Source: a virus. From it: a stretch of 26,472 bases of DNA. Shown here piece by piece: positions 1 through 8,227 of this stretch. Under the pieces are notes generated by a model that worked only from the letters and a program-made list of their open reading frames with translations, ran no database searches and was not told the origin of the DNA. The stretch is from IMG/VR virus record IMGVR_UViG_3300032893_000248, positions 1 to 26,472 of that record; one strand, 5' to 3'. The position numbers and the translations under genes are program-made. Positions within the stretch are counted from its first letter, which is position 1. Every line of letters starts with the position of its first letter.

Positions 1-39
1 CTGTCCCTCCCTCCCCGAATTCCCCTGGAAACGCCTCAC

Positions 40-77
40 CTTGATCATTCAAGCGATCACGCATGCATACTTATGCA
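40..77. repeat. Two adjacent short inverted repeats
   Basis: Bases 40-53 form a perfect dyad CTTGA-TCAT-TCAAG, and bases 64-77 form another, TGCATA-CT-TATGCA. They sit in the least GC-rich part of the first 130 bases, downstream of the terminase stop codon. I see no gene in 1-127. The dyads could be protein-binding sites or part of a control region for whatever lies to the left of the window. Their role is unknown. Confidence 0.5.
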
Positions 78-115
78 CTCGCCACGCTCGCAGCGACCCG
101 CCCGACCCGCTTGAC

Positions 116-132
116 GGTGACGCAGCGTCACC
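116..132. repeat. Perfect 17-bp palindrome over the terminase stop
   Basis: GGTGACGC-A-GCGTCACC has 8-bp arms around a single central A and overlaps the terminase stop codon at 128-130. A one-base loop cannot form a normal RNA hairpin, so a dyad binding site is more likely than a terminator. The same 8-1-8 geometry with a central A recurs at 8678-8694 with different arm sequence. Confidence 0.5.
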
Positions 133-1603
133 CGGCGAGCCAGCGGACACGCGGCTGCGCCGGCTCCGGCAAAGTCCGGGCCAGGTGCACGGCGCCGGCC
201 GCGGCGTAGGCGGCATCGACGTGGCCGGCGCCGCGGCGGGCGAACCGCCACCCGTCGGCAACCGGTAGCCGCTTGGCGCCGAGCAGCTGTGTGGTGAGCA
301 GTGGGTCGCCGGCGTGGAGGATGCGGCGGGCGTGGACTTGTTCGGCGAGGCCTTGGCAGGCGGCGGTGGCTTCGGCGGTGCCGAGGGAGTCGAAGCCGAG
401 CTTGGTCAGGTCGGCTTCGAGGGCGGCGGTGGGTCCGGATCGGAACCAGCCGCGGGCCTTGGGTTGGATGCGTTCCATCCATCCGGGTAGGTCGGTGCGG
501 AGGTCTTCGGTGGTGGTCCAGGAGGCGACGGCTTCGATGCGGGTTCGGCCGTCGTCGCCGAGGGCTGCGACGGCGAGGGTGGCGTGGGCGAGGTCGGGGG
601 CGATGTCGATGAATGCGGTGACCTTGTGTCGGAGGTCGTTGAGGGTGAGGGCGGGGTCTTGGCAGGCGGTCCAGGCGGTGTCGGAGACGACGGAGTCGGC
701 GAGGGTGTCGACGCGTTGGCAGAGGATCTCGGTGCGGAAGACGGCGGCGGGGTCGGTGGCGAGGGCGGTGCGGATCGCGGCTTCGCTGATCGTGTAGCCG
801 AGGCCTGGTTCGCCTTGGGCCCACGCCTTGGGGTCGTCGAGGGCGCAGTCGTCTTCGGCTGACCATTCGAAGATTCCGAGTTTGGGGTCGTTGCCGGTGA
901 GTGCGGCTTCGCGGAGGTGGTTGAGGACGACGGATTGGTCGTCGCCGGCGTTGGAGATGGCGAAGGTGAGGGCGCTGGGGCGGGCCATGGTGGTCTTGGA
1001 GAGGGCGGCCCATGCGTCCCAGTTGCGTTGCTCGCGGAGTTCGTCGAGGAGGAGGAAGTCGACGGAGAGGCCGCGGCCTGCCTGCCGGTTGGCGGCTGAG
1101 ATCTTCCAGCGGCGGCCGCCGGTGAGGCGGACGTGTTCGTCGCCGTTGACGCGGGAGACGCGGTCGAGTTCGTTTTTGAGGTCGGGGGTTTCGTTGATGG
1201 TGTCGCAGCCGGCGCGCCAGGCTTCGCGGGCGATGTCGAGGGTTTGGGCGACGGAGAGGACGAGGCGGGCGCCGTTGAGGTACAGCTGCCAGAGGGCGAG
1301 GGTGCGGGCGAAGCTGGTTTTGCCGGATTGGCGGCCGACGAGGACGAGGACGGTGCGGTAGCGCTGGCCGCCGGACCGGTCGAGTTCCAGGGCGTGGATT
1401 CCGAGCCAGCGTTGCCAGGGCAGGAGGGGTTCGCCGATGACTTTTTCGGCGAAATCTGCCAGTTCGTAGCCGCGGCTGGTGGTGCGGGTGAGTCTTCTGG
1501 CTGGGGGGGTCCAGAGGCGGGGTTCGGTGCGGCCGAGGAGTTCAGGCTGGGCGGCGGGCGTCGCGGAGTTGCGCGAGCGGCGACTTGGGGGCTGCCCGGC
1601 CAT
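128..1603 (-). CDS. terL: Terminase large subunit
   Basis: This is the ATPase-nuclease motor that packages DNA into the prohead. The 491-residue length fits the family. Near residues 89-96 there is a Walker A-like VGRQSGKT, followed by Walker B LLLDE near 184-188, a coupling motif ISNAG near 216-220, and the start of the RNase H-like nuclease at FIDIAPD near 330-336 with a later acidic GHVDAAY near the C-terminus. The ATG start has a GGGGAGG ribosome site about 6 nt upstream on the minus strand. It overlaps the small-subunit gene by 62 nt in another frame. Its orientation, opposite to portal and capsid, is unusual for this virion gene order. The motif calls are visible in the sequence; the assignment to a terminase subfamily is not made. 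Confidence 0.93.
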   Translation of the reverse strand: MAGQPPSRRSRNSATPAAQPELLGRTEPRLWTPPARRLTRTTSRGYELADFAEKVIGEPLLPWQRWLGIHALELDRSGGQRYRTVLVLVGRQSGKTSFARTLALWQLYLNGARLVLSVAQTLDIAREAWRAGCDTINETPDLKNELDRVSRVNGDEHVRLTGGRRWKISAANRQAGRGLSVDFLLLDELREQRNWDAWAALSKTTMARPSALTFAISNAGDDQSVVLNHLREAALTGNDPKLGIFEWSAEDDCALDDPKAWAQGEPGLGYTISEAAIRTALATDPAAVFRTEILCQRVDTLADSVVSDTAWTACQDPALTLNDLRHKVTAFIDIAPDLAHATLAVAALGDDGRTRIEAVASWTTTEDLRTDLPGWMERIQPKARGWFRSGPTAALEADLTKLGFDSLGTAEATAACQGLAEQVHARRILHAGDPLLTTQLLGAKRLPVADGWRFARRGAGHVDAAYAAAGAVHLARTLPEPAQPRVRWLAG

Positions 1604-1847
1604 GGTCTGCCTCCCCTGCGCTGGTGGTGGTCTTGCGGGCGGTGGGGGTGGCGCCGAGTTGGGCGAGGGTGGCGAGGTAGGTGGGGGCGGCGGTGGTGAG
1701 GCGGGCTTCGCCGTGGTCGATGGCGGCGGCGAGGTGGCGGGCGAGGGCGACGGCTGCTTGGTCGGCTGGGGTGAGGGTGAGTGCGGTGAGGGTGGCTTCG
1801 AGGGCGGGGGCGAGTAGTTCGTCGGCCGGCCGGACGGTGCGCGTCAC
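1542..1847 (-). CDS. Probable terminase small subunit
   Basis: This 101-residue, Ala/Leu-rich, helical protein lies directly upstream of and overlaps the large terminase gene, the normal place for the DNA-recognition subunit. The pattern of a helical block containing LARHLAAAID, then a TYLATLAQLGATP helix, then a basic Arg/Lys-containing tail resembles small proteins found next to actinophage terminases. GTG at 1847 is the only plausible start: the frame closes upstream with no alternative start. A GGAGGG run sits immediately before it, closer than ideal. The role rests mainly on context; sequence similarity to P27-type small terminases is an impression only. Confidence 0.7.
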   Translation of the reverse strand: MTRTVRPADELLAPALEATLTALTLTPADQAAVALARHLAAAIDHGEARLTTAAPTYLATLAQLGATPTARKTTTSAGEADHGRAAPKSPLAQLRDARRPA

Positions 1848-1885
1848 CCCTCCATGATGGCAAGACTTGCTAGCGGCGTGCCTGC

Positions 1886-1911
1886 TTGACTGTCAGGTGT
1901 TGCCGTACTCT
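1886..1911 (+). promoter_or_regulatory. Promoter-like motif before the portal operon
   Basis: TTGACT (1886-1891), CAGGTGTT (1894-1901) and TACTCT (1906-1911) lie in the gap between the divergent terminase and the portal operon. A TACTCT -10 element would start RNA at about 1918-1919, exactly at the GTG of the next gene, giving a leaderless message. The TTGACT to TACTCT spacing of 14 is short for an ordinary sigma-70-type promoter. CAGGTGTT followed by GTACTCTG recurs at 8687-8708. Confidence 0.5.
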
Positions 1912-1918
1912 GTGGGTT

Positions 1919-2218
1919 GTGACGGTGGTGGCCGTGGCCCGGCGGTCGAGCGCGGAGCGGGCTGCGGTGCGCGCGCAGGCCAGGGCGAGGTCGCGGGCGC
2001 GGTGGCTGGCCCGGCGCCGGGCCTCGCGGGCATGGTCGGTGCGGGTGTGGCGCCGGTGGTGGCCGATGGTGACTCCTGGCGCCGGGCTGGCCGCGTTCAC
2101 CGGGGCGGCGTGGCGGGTGTCGACAGTGCTCGGGCTGGTCGTCCTGGGCGTCGCCCTGTTCGCGGTCGACTGGTACGCGGGGTCTGAGGAGATCGAGCGT
2201 CGGCGGGGCCGGCGGTGA
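1919..2218 (+). CDS. Small single-pass membrane protein, unknown role
   Basis: A 99-residue protein with a very Arg/Ala-rich first half and one strongly hydrophobic segment near the C-terminus (around STVLGLVVLGVALFAV), followed by a basic tail. The predicted topology is one membrane helix. I chose GTG at 1919 because it falls where transcription from TACTCT would begin and is followed by several other GTG codons; an upstream TTG at 1886 overlaps the promoter-like element and is less likely. The stop overlaps the portal start (GTGA, 2215-2218), so it is translationally coupled to the portal gene. I do not recognise a family. Confidence 0.6.
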   Translation: MTVVAVARRSSAERAAVRAQARARSRARWLARRRASRAWSVRVWRRWWPMVTPGAGLAAFTGAAWRVSTVLGLVVLGVALFAVDWYAGSEEIERRRGRR

Positions 2219-3495
2219 GCCTGGTCCGGGCGGCGCTGTCCCGCGTGACGGGCCGGGCGGGTGGCGCGCCGGTGCCGATGCAGGGCCGGAACCGGATGGG
2301 GTTCGCCAGCCGGCCGGGGTCGTCGGATCGGATGCTGTCCGCGCAGGCCGCCGTCTCCACGGTGTATTCCGTGACGGCGGCGATCGCGGAGGACGTCGGG
2401 CAGGTCGCCTGGTATCTGGCGTCGCTGCCGGGTCCGGACTCGATTGTCGCGCCGGGCGGCGTCGGGATCATCCCCGAGGTGATCACGCACCGGCATCCGG
2501 CTGCGGAGCTGTGGGCGAACCCGAACCCGTGGTTCACGCGGGTGGCGTTGGTGGAGCGGGTGCAGATGCACGCCGAGCTCGCCGGGGTCGGGTACGTGAT
2601 CGTGGACCGGGGGCCCAGCACGAGGGGTGTGCCGCTGGCGTTGTGGCCGGTGCTGCCGAACCGGATGCAGCCGGTCCCGGACGCTGATCAGTTCCTTGCC
2701 GGGTGGATGTACACGGGCCCGAACAACGAGCAGGTGCCGTTGGGCACGCACCAGGTGATCCCGATCATGGGGACTCCGGACGCGTCCGACCTGTACAGCT
2801 CGATGTCGCCGGTGCAGCCGTTGATGCCGGATATCGAGGCGGTCCGGCACAGCTCGGAGTACAACCGGAACTTCTTCCTGAACTCGGCTGAGCCGGGCGG
2901 TGTGATCGAGGTCCCGAACAACCTGGAGGACAAGCAGTTCGACCGGTTGCAGCGGCAGTGGAATGAACAGCACCGGGGTGTGTCGAACGCGCACCGGGTG
3001 GCGATCCTTGAGGGCGGCTCGAAGTGGTCGCCGCGCCAGTTGACGTTCAAGGACATGCAGTTCATGGAGCTGCGGAATCTGTCCGCGGAGATTATCCGTG
3101 AGGCGTGGCGGATCTCGAAGACCCGCCTGGGGCAGACCGAAAGCGTGAACCGGGCGACCGCCGAAACCGCGATCTACACCAACTCCCGGCACATCACGAA
3201 GCCTCGGTGTGTGCGCTGGCAGGAGGCGTTGAACACCAGGCTGTTGCCGATGTTCGGTCCGGTCGGTCAAGGCGTGCAGTTCGTGTTCGACCTGCAGGTC
3301 CCGAAGGACACACAGGCCGACGACGCGGAGCGCACCAGCAAGGCGAACGCGGCGGCGCTGCTGGTCGGTGCCGGGTATGACCGGGCGCAGGTGTTGGAGA
3401 CGGTCGGGTTGCCGCCGATGGATTGGGTTGGTGTGCCGCCGGGCGCCAAGCAGCCGCAGGCGCCGCAATCCTCGTCGAACGGGGGCGCTCAGTGA
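2215..3495 (+). CDS. Portal protein, HK97-like family
   Basis: The portal is the dodecameric ring at the capsid vertex through which DNA enters and leaves. This 426-residue protein shows the usual family layout: an N-terminal stretch with AAVSTVYSVTAAIAEDVGQV (around 42-62), a central block with LWPVLPNRMQPV and the LYSSMSPVQPLMPDIE segment, then SAEIIREAWRISKTRLG, a hallmark-like helix near the clip/stem region, and a disordered Gln/Pro/Ser-rich tail. GTG at 2215 overlaps the upstream stop by 4 nt. The next gene overlaps its stop in the same way. The position before a protease and capsid gene supports the call. Confidence 0.92.
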   Translation: MSLVRAALSRVTGRAGGAPVPMQGRNRMGFASRPGSSDRMLSAQAAVSTVYSVTAAIAEDVGQVAWYLASLPGPDSIVAPGGVGIIPEVITHRHPAAELWANPNPWFTRVALVERVQMHAELAGVGYVIVDRGPSTRGVPLALWPVLPNRMQPVPDADQFLAGWMYTGPNNEQVPLGTHQVIPIMGTPDASDLYSSMSPVQPLMPDIEAVRHSSEYNRNFFLNSAEPGGVIEVPNNLEDKQFDRLQRQWNEQHRGVSNAHRVAILEGGSKWSPRQLTFKDMQFMELRNLSAEIIREAWRISKTRLGQTESVNRATAETAIYTNSRHITKPRCVRWQEALNTRLLPMFGPVGQGVQFVFDLQVPKDTQADDAERTSKANAAALLVGAGYDRAQVLETVGLPPMDWVGVPPGAKQPQAPQSSSNGGAQ

Positions 3496-3932
3496 GCAAG
3501 CGGCATCCGTCGTTCCCGGACGCCCGGCCGGCGGCAAAGAAGCAGCCTCCGGAGATCACGTGGAAGGACGAACCCGCTGACGAAAACTACCGGTCGGCGG
3601 CCAACTTCCTGGGCCTGGTCCTCCCGGCCGGTCTCGTGACGAGGTCGGTGCAGGCGCTGCGGACGGTGGGAACCCGGAAGTACAACCCTCATGACCTGCT
3701 GCGTGCGGCCAGGTTGAAGCCGGCGAAGGCGTCGGACCTCGTCTACCAGAACGAGATCGGGAAGGTCGAGGCCGGGGAGCCGTGGTCGCCGGTGCTGCTG
3801 GTGGCCATGTACCCGAGCCTGATCATCGCGGATGGCTACCACCGGGTGTCGGTCGCGTTTGACCTGGAGGAGCAGGACGTGTGGGCGCGGATCGTGCCCT
3901 GCCACGACCAGGAACTGGAAGGTGACGACTGA
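3492..3932 (+). CDS. ParB/sulfiredoxin-fold-like phage protein
   Basis: A 146-residue protein starting at a GTG that overlaps the portal stop (GTGA). Residues 103-118 include VAMYPSLIIADGYHR; a DG-x-HR motif preceded by a hydrophobic strand is typical of ParB-N/sulfiredoxin-like nucleotide-binding folds, where it binds phosphate. The N-terminal 35 residues are polar and probably flexible. Genes with this motif occur near portal and capsid genes in actinobacterial prophages, but their role there is not known to me. It could be a packaging accessory or a DNA-binding or nuclease-like factor. The fold call is from a short motif only. Confidence 0.55.
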   Translation: MSKRHPSFPDARPAAKKQPPEITWKDEPADENYRSAANFLGLVLPAGLVTRSVQALRTVGTRKYNPHDLLRAARLKPAKASDLVYQNEIGKVEAGEPWSPVLLVAMYPSLIIADGYHRVSVAFDLEEQDVWARIVPCHDQELEGDD

Positions 3933-5050
3933 TGCCCGCGATGGCAGTGCATCACACCGCGACCGAGGATTCGCCGTGGGACGGGCCGGCCGCGGTCAAG
4001 GCGATGCCCAACAGCAAGGCGACGCTGCACTACTGCCACGCGTGGGAGGACACCGACGCGGGCGATGAGAAGGCGGACTACCGGTTCCCGCACCACAAGG
4101 TGAAGGGGGGCCCGGCGAACCTCGCGGCGTGCCGGAACGGGCTGGCCCGGCTGGAGGGATCGACGATCCCGGACGGCGACAAGGCGGGTGTGAAGGAGCA
4201 CCTGCAGGCACACCTTGACGACGGCAACCAGGACGACGGCGACGGCGAGGCCGGCGCGAGCAACAGTGGCCGGCCGTGGCGGTCGATCCACAACCGGGGG
4301 ACGCGGCCACGGGATCGGGCCTGGTACCGGATCGAGGCGAAGGACAACGGGGCCGCCGAGGTGCTGCTGTACGACGAGATCGGCGGCTGGTGGGGGCTGG
4401 CGGCCGAGGACTTCGTCCGGGACCTGGCGAAGGTCGACGCGAAGCAGATCACGTTGCGGATCAACTCGCCGGGCGGCGACGTCTTCGATGGGCTGGCCAT
4501 CTACAACAGCCTGCGGCAGCACTCGGCGACGGTGACGGCCCGGGTCGAGGGGCTCGCGGCGTCGGCGGCGTCGTTCATCGCGATGGCGGCTGACACGGTG
4601 CAGGTGTGCCGTGGCGCGATGCTGATGATTCACGACGCGGCCGGGTTCGCGATCGGGAACGCCGCGGACATGCGGACGCTGGCGGACCTGCTCGACAAGT
4701 GCTCCGACAACATCGCTGACCTGTACGCCGGCCGCGCCGGGGGGACCGTCGACGACTGGCGGGCCGCGATGAGAGCGGAGACCTGGTATTCGGCGCGGGA
4801 GGCCGTTGAGGCGGGCCTGGCCGACGAGCTGCTGGGCGACGACGCGACCGGCGGCGACGGGAACCCGACGGACGCATTCGATCTGAGCATCTTCGCTCAC
4901 GCCGGCCGCGACAACGCGCCGGCCCCTTGGATGCCCGGTCGGTCGGATGGCCCCCGACGCCCGACCGACCGGGTGAAGAACTCCACCGCGGGGGCGGTGG
5001 TTGACACCGATGGAATCGCTGCCGCCTTGAGAGGAGCGTTCAAGCGATGA
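3932..5050 (+). CDS. Head maturation protease, ClpP-like, with N-terminal extra domain
   Basis: This serine protease cleaves the capsid scaffold domain during head assembly. Residues 130-300 carry the ClpP/crotonase fold: INSPGGDVFDGLAIYNS (177-193, oxyanion region), GLAASAASFIAMA with probable nucleophile Ser211, and MLMIHDAAGF with probable catalytic His234. Residues 1-97 are a separate domain (Trp/His-rich, with a HAWEDTDAGDEKADYRFPHH-type core) also seen attached to other phage prohead proteases, followed by an acidic Gly/Asp linker. The start ATG shares one base with the preceding stop, and the stop overlaps the capsid start. The order portal, protease, capsid is diagnostic. Confidence 0.9.
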   Translation: MPAMAVHHTATEDSPWDGPAAVKAMPNSKATLHYCHAWEDTDAGDEKADYRFPHHKVKGGPANLAACRNGLARLEGSTIPDGDKAGVKEHLQAHLDDGNQDDGDGEAGASNSGRPWRSIHNRGTRPRDRAWYRIEAKDNGAAEVLLYDEIGGWWGLAAEDFVRDLAKVDAKQITLRINSPGGDVFDGLAIYNSLRQHSATVTARVEGLAASAASFIAMAADTVQVCRGAMLMIHDAAGFAIGNAADMRTLADLLDKCSDNIADLYAGRAGGTVDDWRAAMRAETWYSAREAVEAGLADELLGDDATGGDGNPTDAFDLSIFAHAGRDNAPAPWMPGRSDGPRRPTDRVKNSTAGAVVDTDGIAAALRGAFKR

Positions 5051-6444
5051 GCCCCACCGCAGTGCCTACCAAGGCCAGCGAACTGGAAGAGGCGATCTCG
5101 GACCCGAAGAAGCTCGCCAACTACTTCGAGGACGGGAAGCCGAAGCCGGAGTTCTCCGAGCTGATCCGGAACTACGCGAAGGCCTCCGGGAAGAAGGAGA
5201 CCAAGGATCTGCGGAAGCAGATCGACGACCAGGCGTCGGCCATCTTCGCGCAGATGGCGAAGGACATGTTCGGTGCCGGCCCGGAGAAGGGCGCGAAGCT
5301 GCCGTCTCCGTTAGACCTGCGCAACGGCCAGGACCGGGCGCCGAAGCCGACCAACGCGGTCGCCAAGGCCGCGGCCGAGCTGGACAAGGTGTTCCGCAAC
5401 TCGACGGACTTCTTCCAGGCCATCTGGTCGCGGCGGGACAGCCTGCCGAACCGGGCCGACCTGGAGGACCGGGTGTCCCGGGCCACCCAGATCGTCAACA
5501 GCTTCGGCAGCATCATCCCCGGCGACGGCGGGTTCCTGGTGCCGGAGACGCTCCGCGCGGAGATCCTGAAGGCTGCGATCGAGCAGTCCATCATCCGGCC
5601 GCGGGCTCGGGTCATCCCGATGGACTCGCTGCGGGTGCCCATCCCGACGATCGCCGACACCAGCCACGTCAGCTCGGTGTGGGGTGGCATCACGGCCTAC
5701 TGGACGGAAGAGGCCGCGGCGCTCACCGAGTCGTCGCCGACGTTCGGTCGGGTCGTCCTCGACGCGAAGAAGCTCACCGGGTACGCGGAGATCCCGAACG
5801 AGCTGCTGGCGGACGCGGTTGCGTTCACCGGGTTCTTCGACCAGACGTTCCCGCAGGCGCTGGCCTACTTCGAGGACGTCGCGTTCTTCTCCGGTACCGG
5901 CGCCGGTGAGCCCCTCGGGGTCATCTCGTGCCCCGCCAGCGTCCAGGTGGCCGCGGAGGCTGGGCAGCCGACCAAGACGATCGTCTGGGAGAACCTGGTC
6001 AACATGTACTCCCGGATGCTCCCCACGTCGCTGGGGAACGCCGTGTGGGTCGCGAACATCGACACGTTCCCGCAGCTGGCGACGATGGCGCTGTCCGTCG
6101 GTACCGGCGGCGGGCCCGTCTGGATCGGGAACTTCGCTGGCGGCACCGGCGGCGCGCAGACCCCGCCCGCCACGATCCTGGGCCGGCCGGTCCTGTTCAC
6201 CGAGAAGGTCCCGACCCTCGGCACCACCGGCGACATCATGTTCACCGACCTGTCGTACTACCTCGTCGGCGACCGGCAGATGATGCAGGCGATGCAGTCG
6301 GAGCACTACAAGTTCGCCAACGACAAGACCGCGTTTCGCATCACCGAACGCGTCGACGGGCAGCCGTGGCTGCACTCGGCGATCACCCCGCACTCCGGGT
6401 CCAGCAACACCCTGACCCCCGTCGTCCAGCTCGCGTCCCGCTGA
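5047..6444 (+). CDS. Major capsid protein, HK97 fold
   Basis: A 465-residue shell protein. Residues 1 to about 150 are charged and helical, consistent with a cleavable scaffolding (delta) domain. The mature HK97-fold part begins around FGSIIPGDGGFLVPE (near 155-168), continues through RVPIPTIADTSHVSSVWG, a WTEEAAALTESSPTFG strand-loop, the KKLTGYAEIPNELLADA segment, GTGAGEPLGVI, and the late ILGRPVLFTEKVP and DRQMMQAMQSEHY blocks, all typical of this family. ATG overlaps the protease stop (ATGA). The gene is followed after a short gap by small virion-type proteins. Confidence 0.95.
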   Translation: MSPTAVPTKASELEEAISDPKKLANYFEDGKPKPEFSELIRNYAKASGKKETKDLRKQIDDQASAIFAQMAKDMFGAGPEKGAKLPSPLDLRNGQDRAPKPTNAVAKAAAELDKVFRNSTDFFQAIWSRRDSLPNRADLEDRVSRATQIVNSFGSIIPGDGGFLVPETLRAEILKAAIEQSIIRPRARVIPMDSLRVPIPTIADTSHVSSVWGGITAYWTEEAAALTESSPTFGRVVLDAKKLTGYAEIPNELLADAVAFTGFFDQTFPQALAYFEDVAFFSGTGAGEPLGVISCPASVQVAAEAGQPTKTIVWENLVNMYSRMLPTSLGNAVWVANIDTFPQLATMALSVGTGGGPVWIGNFAGGTGGAQTPPATILGRPVLFTEKVPTLGTTGDIMFTDLSYYLVGDRQMMQAMQSEHYKFANDKTAFRITERVDGQPWLHSAITPHSGSSNTLTPVVQLASR

Positions 6445-6472
6445 GCCCGGAACCTGAGAGGAGAGAACAGAC

Positions 6473-6895
6473 ATGGCTGGCCAGGAAGGACTCGGGCGCG
6501 TCTTCAACGTCGTCCCGATCGCTGCCGGTGTCGCGATCAGCATGAAGGAGTGCTCGGCGATCACATTCGTGTGCACCGCCGCGGACACCTTCACGATCAC
6601 GGTGGCGTCGACGTTCGGCGGCGCCTACGCAACGCCGGGGAACATCATCGACCACTATTATCAGGCGACCGCGACGAACGGGACCGCCGCGTGGACGAAG
6701 CAGACGCAGGTCGCATCGAACGCGGTGGTGCAGGCCGGCGCGAACACCACGGTCATCACGGTGACCGGGTCGAAGCTGCCGGACCCGAAGTGCTACATCA
6801 AGTGCACCGCGTCCGGTGCGGGTCTGGTGAAGGCGATCCTGCATGACCTGACCGCGCAGCAGGCGCCCGCGAACCTGACGATCCCGTCGGCCTGA
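6473..6895 (+). CDS. Small virion-associated protein, possible capsid decoration
   Basis: A 140-residue protein with a good ribosome site (GAGAGGAG) about 10 nt before the ATG. It is rich in Thr, Ala and Val with alternating hydrophobic residues (for example AITFVCTAADTFTITVAST), suggesting a beta-sandwich, and has three cysteines. Sitting immediately after the major capsid gene, it may be a decoration or head-stabilising protein. That is inference from position and composition; no family is recognised. Confidence 0.6.
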   Translation: MAGQEGLGRVFNVVPIAAGVAISMKECSAITFVCTAADTFTITVASTFGGAYATPGNIIDHYYQATATNGTAAWTKQTQVASNAVVQAGANTTVITVTGSKLPDPKCYIKCTASGAGLVKAILHDLTAQQAPANLTIPSA

Positions 6896-6914
6896 GAAGG
6901 GGAGTCAGCAGGCA

Positions 6915-7376
6915 ATGACGACGATCATCAAGAACGCGGATGTCCGGACGATCGCGAAGGGCATCCTGGTGTCGCGGGCGACCGCGACGCTTCCCCAGTC
7001 GACGACCGGGAACATCTTCACCATCACCGGCGGCCGGATCATCCTGCGGGGCCTCGTCGGCACCGTCACCACAATCATCCAGGTGCAGGCTGACGCCACG
7101 AAGCTGACCAGCTCGCCGACCACCGGCAGCGCGGTGGACCTGTGCACCACCACCGACATCACCGGTCTGGAGGTCGGCGGGATGCTCGCGCTGCCGGCCG
7201 CGGTCGGGTCGGCGCTGGTGAAGGCGAACGGCGGGGCGTGTGCGATCGCGGACCCGGGGCTGGTGCTGCCGGTCGGTTCGATCGTCCTGAACTGTGGTGC
7301 GTCGAACACCGGCAGCGTGAAGTGGGATCTGATCTACACGCCGTTGGACAACGGCGCTCAGGTCGCGGCGGCGTAG
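6915..7376 (+). CDS. Small virion-associated protein after capsid
   Basis: A 153-residue beta-rich protein that begins MTTIIKNADVRTIAKGILVSR and contains GGRIILRGLVGTVTTIIQ and a closing SNTGSVKWDLIYTPLDNG. A ribosome site AAGGGGAG lies about 11 nt upstream. The pattern of a closing W-x-L-x-Y-x-P-L-D strand is seen in actinophage proteins encoded near the capsid. It is a plausible head protein (decoration or spike base), with unknown function. Confidence 0.6.
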   Translation: MTTIIKNADVRTIAKGILVSRATATLPQSTTGNIFTITGGRIILRGLVGTVTTIIQVQADATKLTSSPTTGSAVDLCTTTDITGLEVGGMLALPAAVGSALVKANGGACAIADPGLVLPVGSIVLNCGASNTGSVKWDLIYTPLDNGAQVAAA

Positions 7377-7379
7377 GTC

Positions 7380-8210
7380 ATGGGCCGCACGAGTACGTTG
7401 GGTGGCCCCAGCACCAGTGATGGTGCTGGGGTCCCCAGCTCCAATGTCACCTCGCGGCTGGTCGGTGCGGACGGGCAGTCCCGGCTGGTCTCTGAGGCGC
7501 TGCCGGTGCCTTTGCCTGTCGCGCAGGGCGGGACCGGAGCCACCACCCCCGCCGCGGCGCAGACAGCTCTAGGGCTGGGGTCCGCGGCCACGAAGACGCC
7601 GGCCCAGCTGGCGGCCGATGCCGCGTTCACGGGGGTGTACGCGTCCATCTACACCGTCGCGGGCCCCTACCTGGCCGCGAGAGAGTACGCGCTGCTGGGC
7701 AGCCAGTCGTTCGCGGTGACGAACTTCGATCGGGGGACCGGCACCGACCAGGCGGGGGCGTTGACGTCGGCTGTGATGACGTCGGTCGCGTTGTACCTGC
7801 TGGCCGGCAGCGTGGTCACCAACCTGACGTTCATCTCCGGGAACACGGCGGCGAACGCGCCGGCGAACTGGTGGTTCGCCCTGTACGACACGCAGGCGAC
7901 TCCGGCGCTGCTGGGGCAGACAACGGACCAGACGACGGCGGCGTGGGCGGCGAACACGGCGAAGACGCTGGCGTTGTCGTCGCCGGTGAGCATCACGACG
8001 ACCGGCGTGTACTACGCGGCGTGCATGGTGAAGGCGACGGGTGTGCCGTCGCTGCTGGCGCGGGCCACCTACGTGTCGGGTGCTGGCGCTGTGATTGCTG
8101 GGGCGAAGGTGTTGGCGCAGACGTCGGGGGCGGCGTTGACGACGACGGCTCCGGCGACGATCGCGACGCCGACGACGACGGGGGTCACCCCGTTCGTGAT
8201 CGCGACCTGA
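7380..8210 (+). CDS. Fibre-like virion protein with GGTGAT motif
   Basis: A 276-residue protein. Residues 40-60 read VAQGGTGATTPAAAQTALGL, a sequence typical of phage tail fibres and related trimeric fibres, where it marks a shaft or trimerisation element. After that comes a beta-rich Thr/Ala-rich globular region (about 95-276), reminiscent of receptor-binding or surface heads. It lies in the capsid module rather than the tail module, so it may be a head fibre. No ribosome site is visible; the ATG is 3 nt after the previous stop, suggesting coupled re-initiation. Confidence 0.65.
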   Translation: MGRTSTLGGPSTSDGAGVPSSNVTSRLVGADGQSRLVSEALPVPLPVAQGGTGATTPAAAQTALGLGSAATKTPAQLAADAAFTGVYASIYTVAGPYLAAREYALLGSQSFAVTNFDRGTGTDQAGALTSAVMTSVALYLLAGSVVTNLTFISGNTAANAPANWWFALYDTQATPALLGQTTDQTTAAWAANTAKTLALSSPVSITTTGVYYAACMVKATGVPSLLARATYVSGAGAVIAGAKVLAQTSGAALTTTAPATIATPTTTGVTPFVIAT

Positions 8211-8227
8211 GGGGGGTTGATGTTCCG

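Noticed and set aside
406-1863. Alternative minus-strand frame overlapping the terminase
   Set aside because: Composed mainly of Ser, Pro and Arg; the other frame has all terminase motifs.
1870-3537. Minus-strand open frame opposite the portal gene
   Set aside because: Arg/His/Pro-rich with no motif; portal protein on the plus strand is clear.
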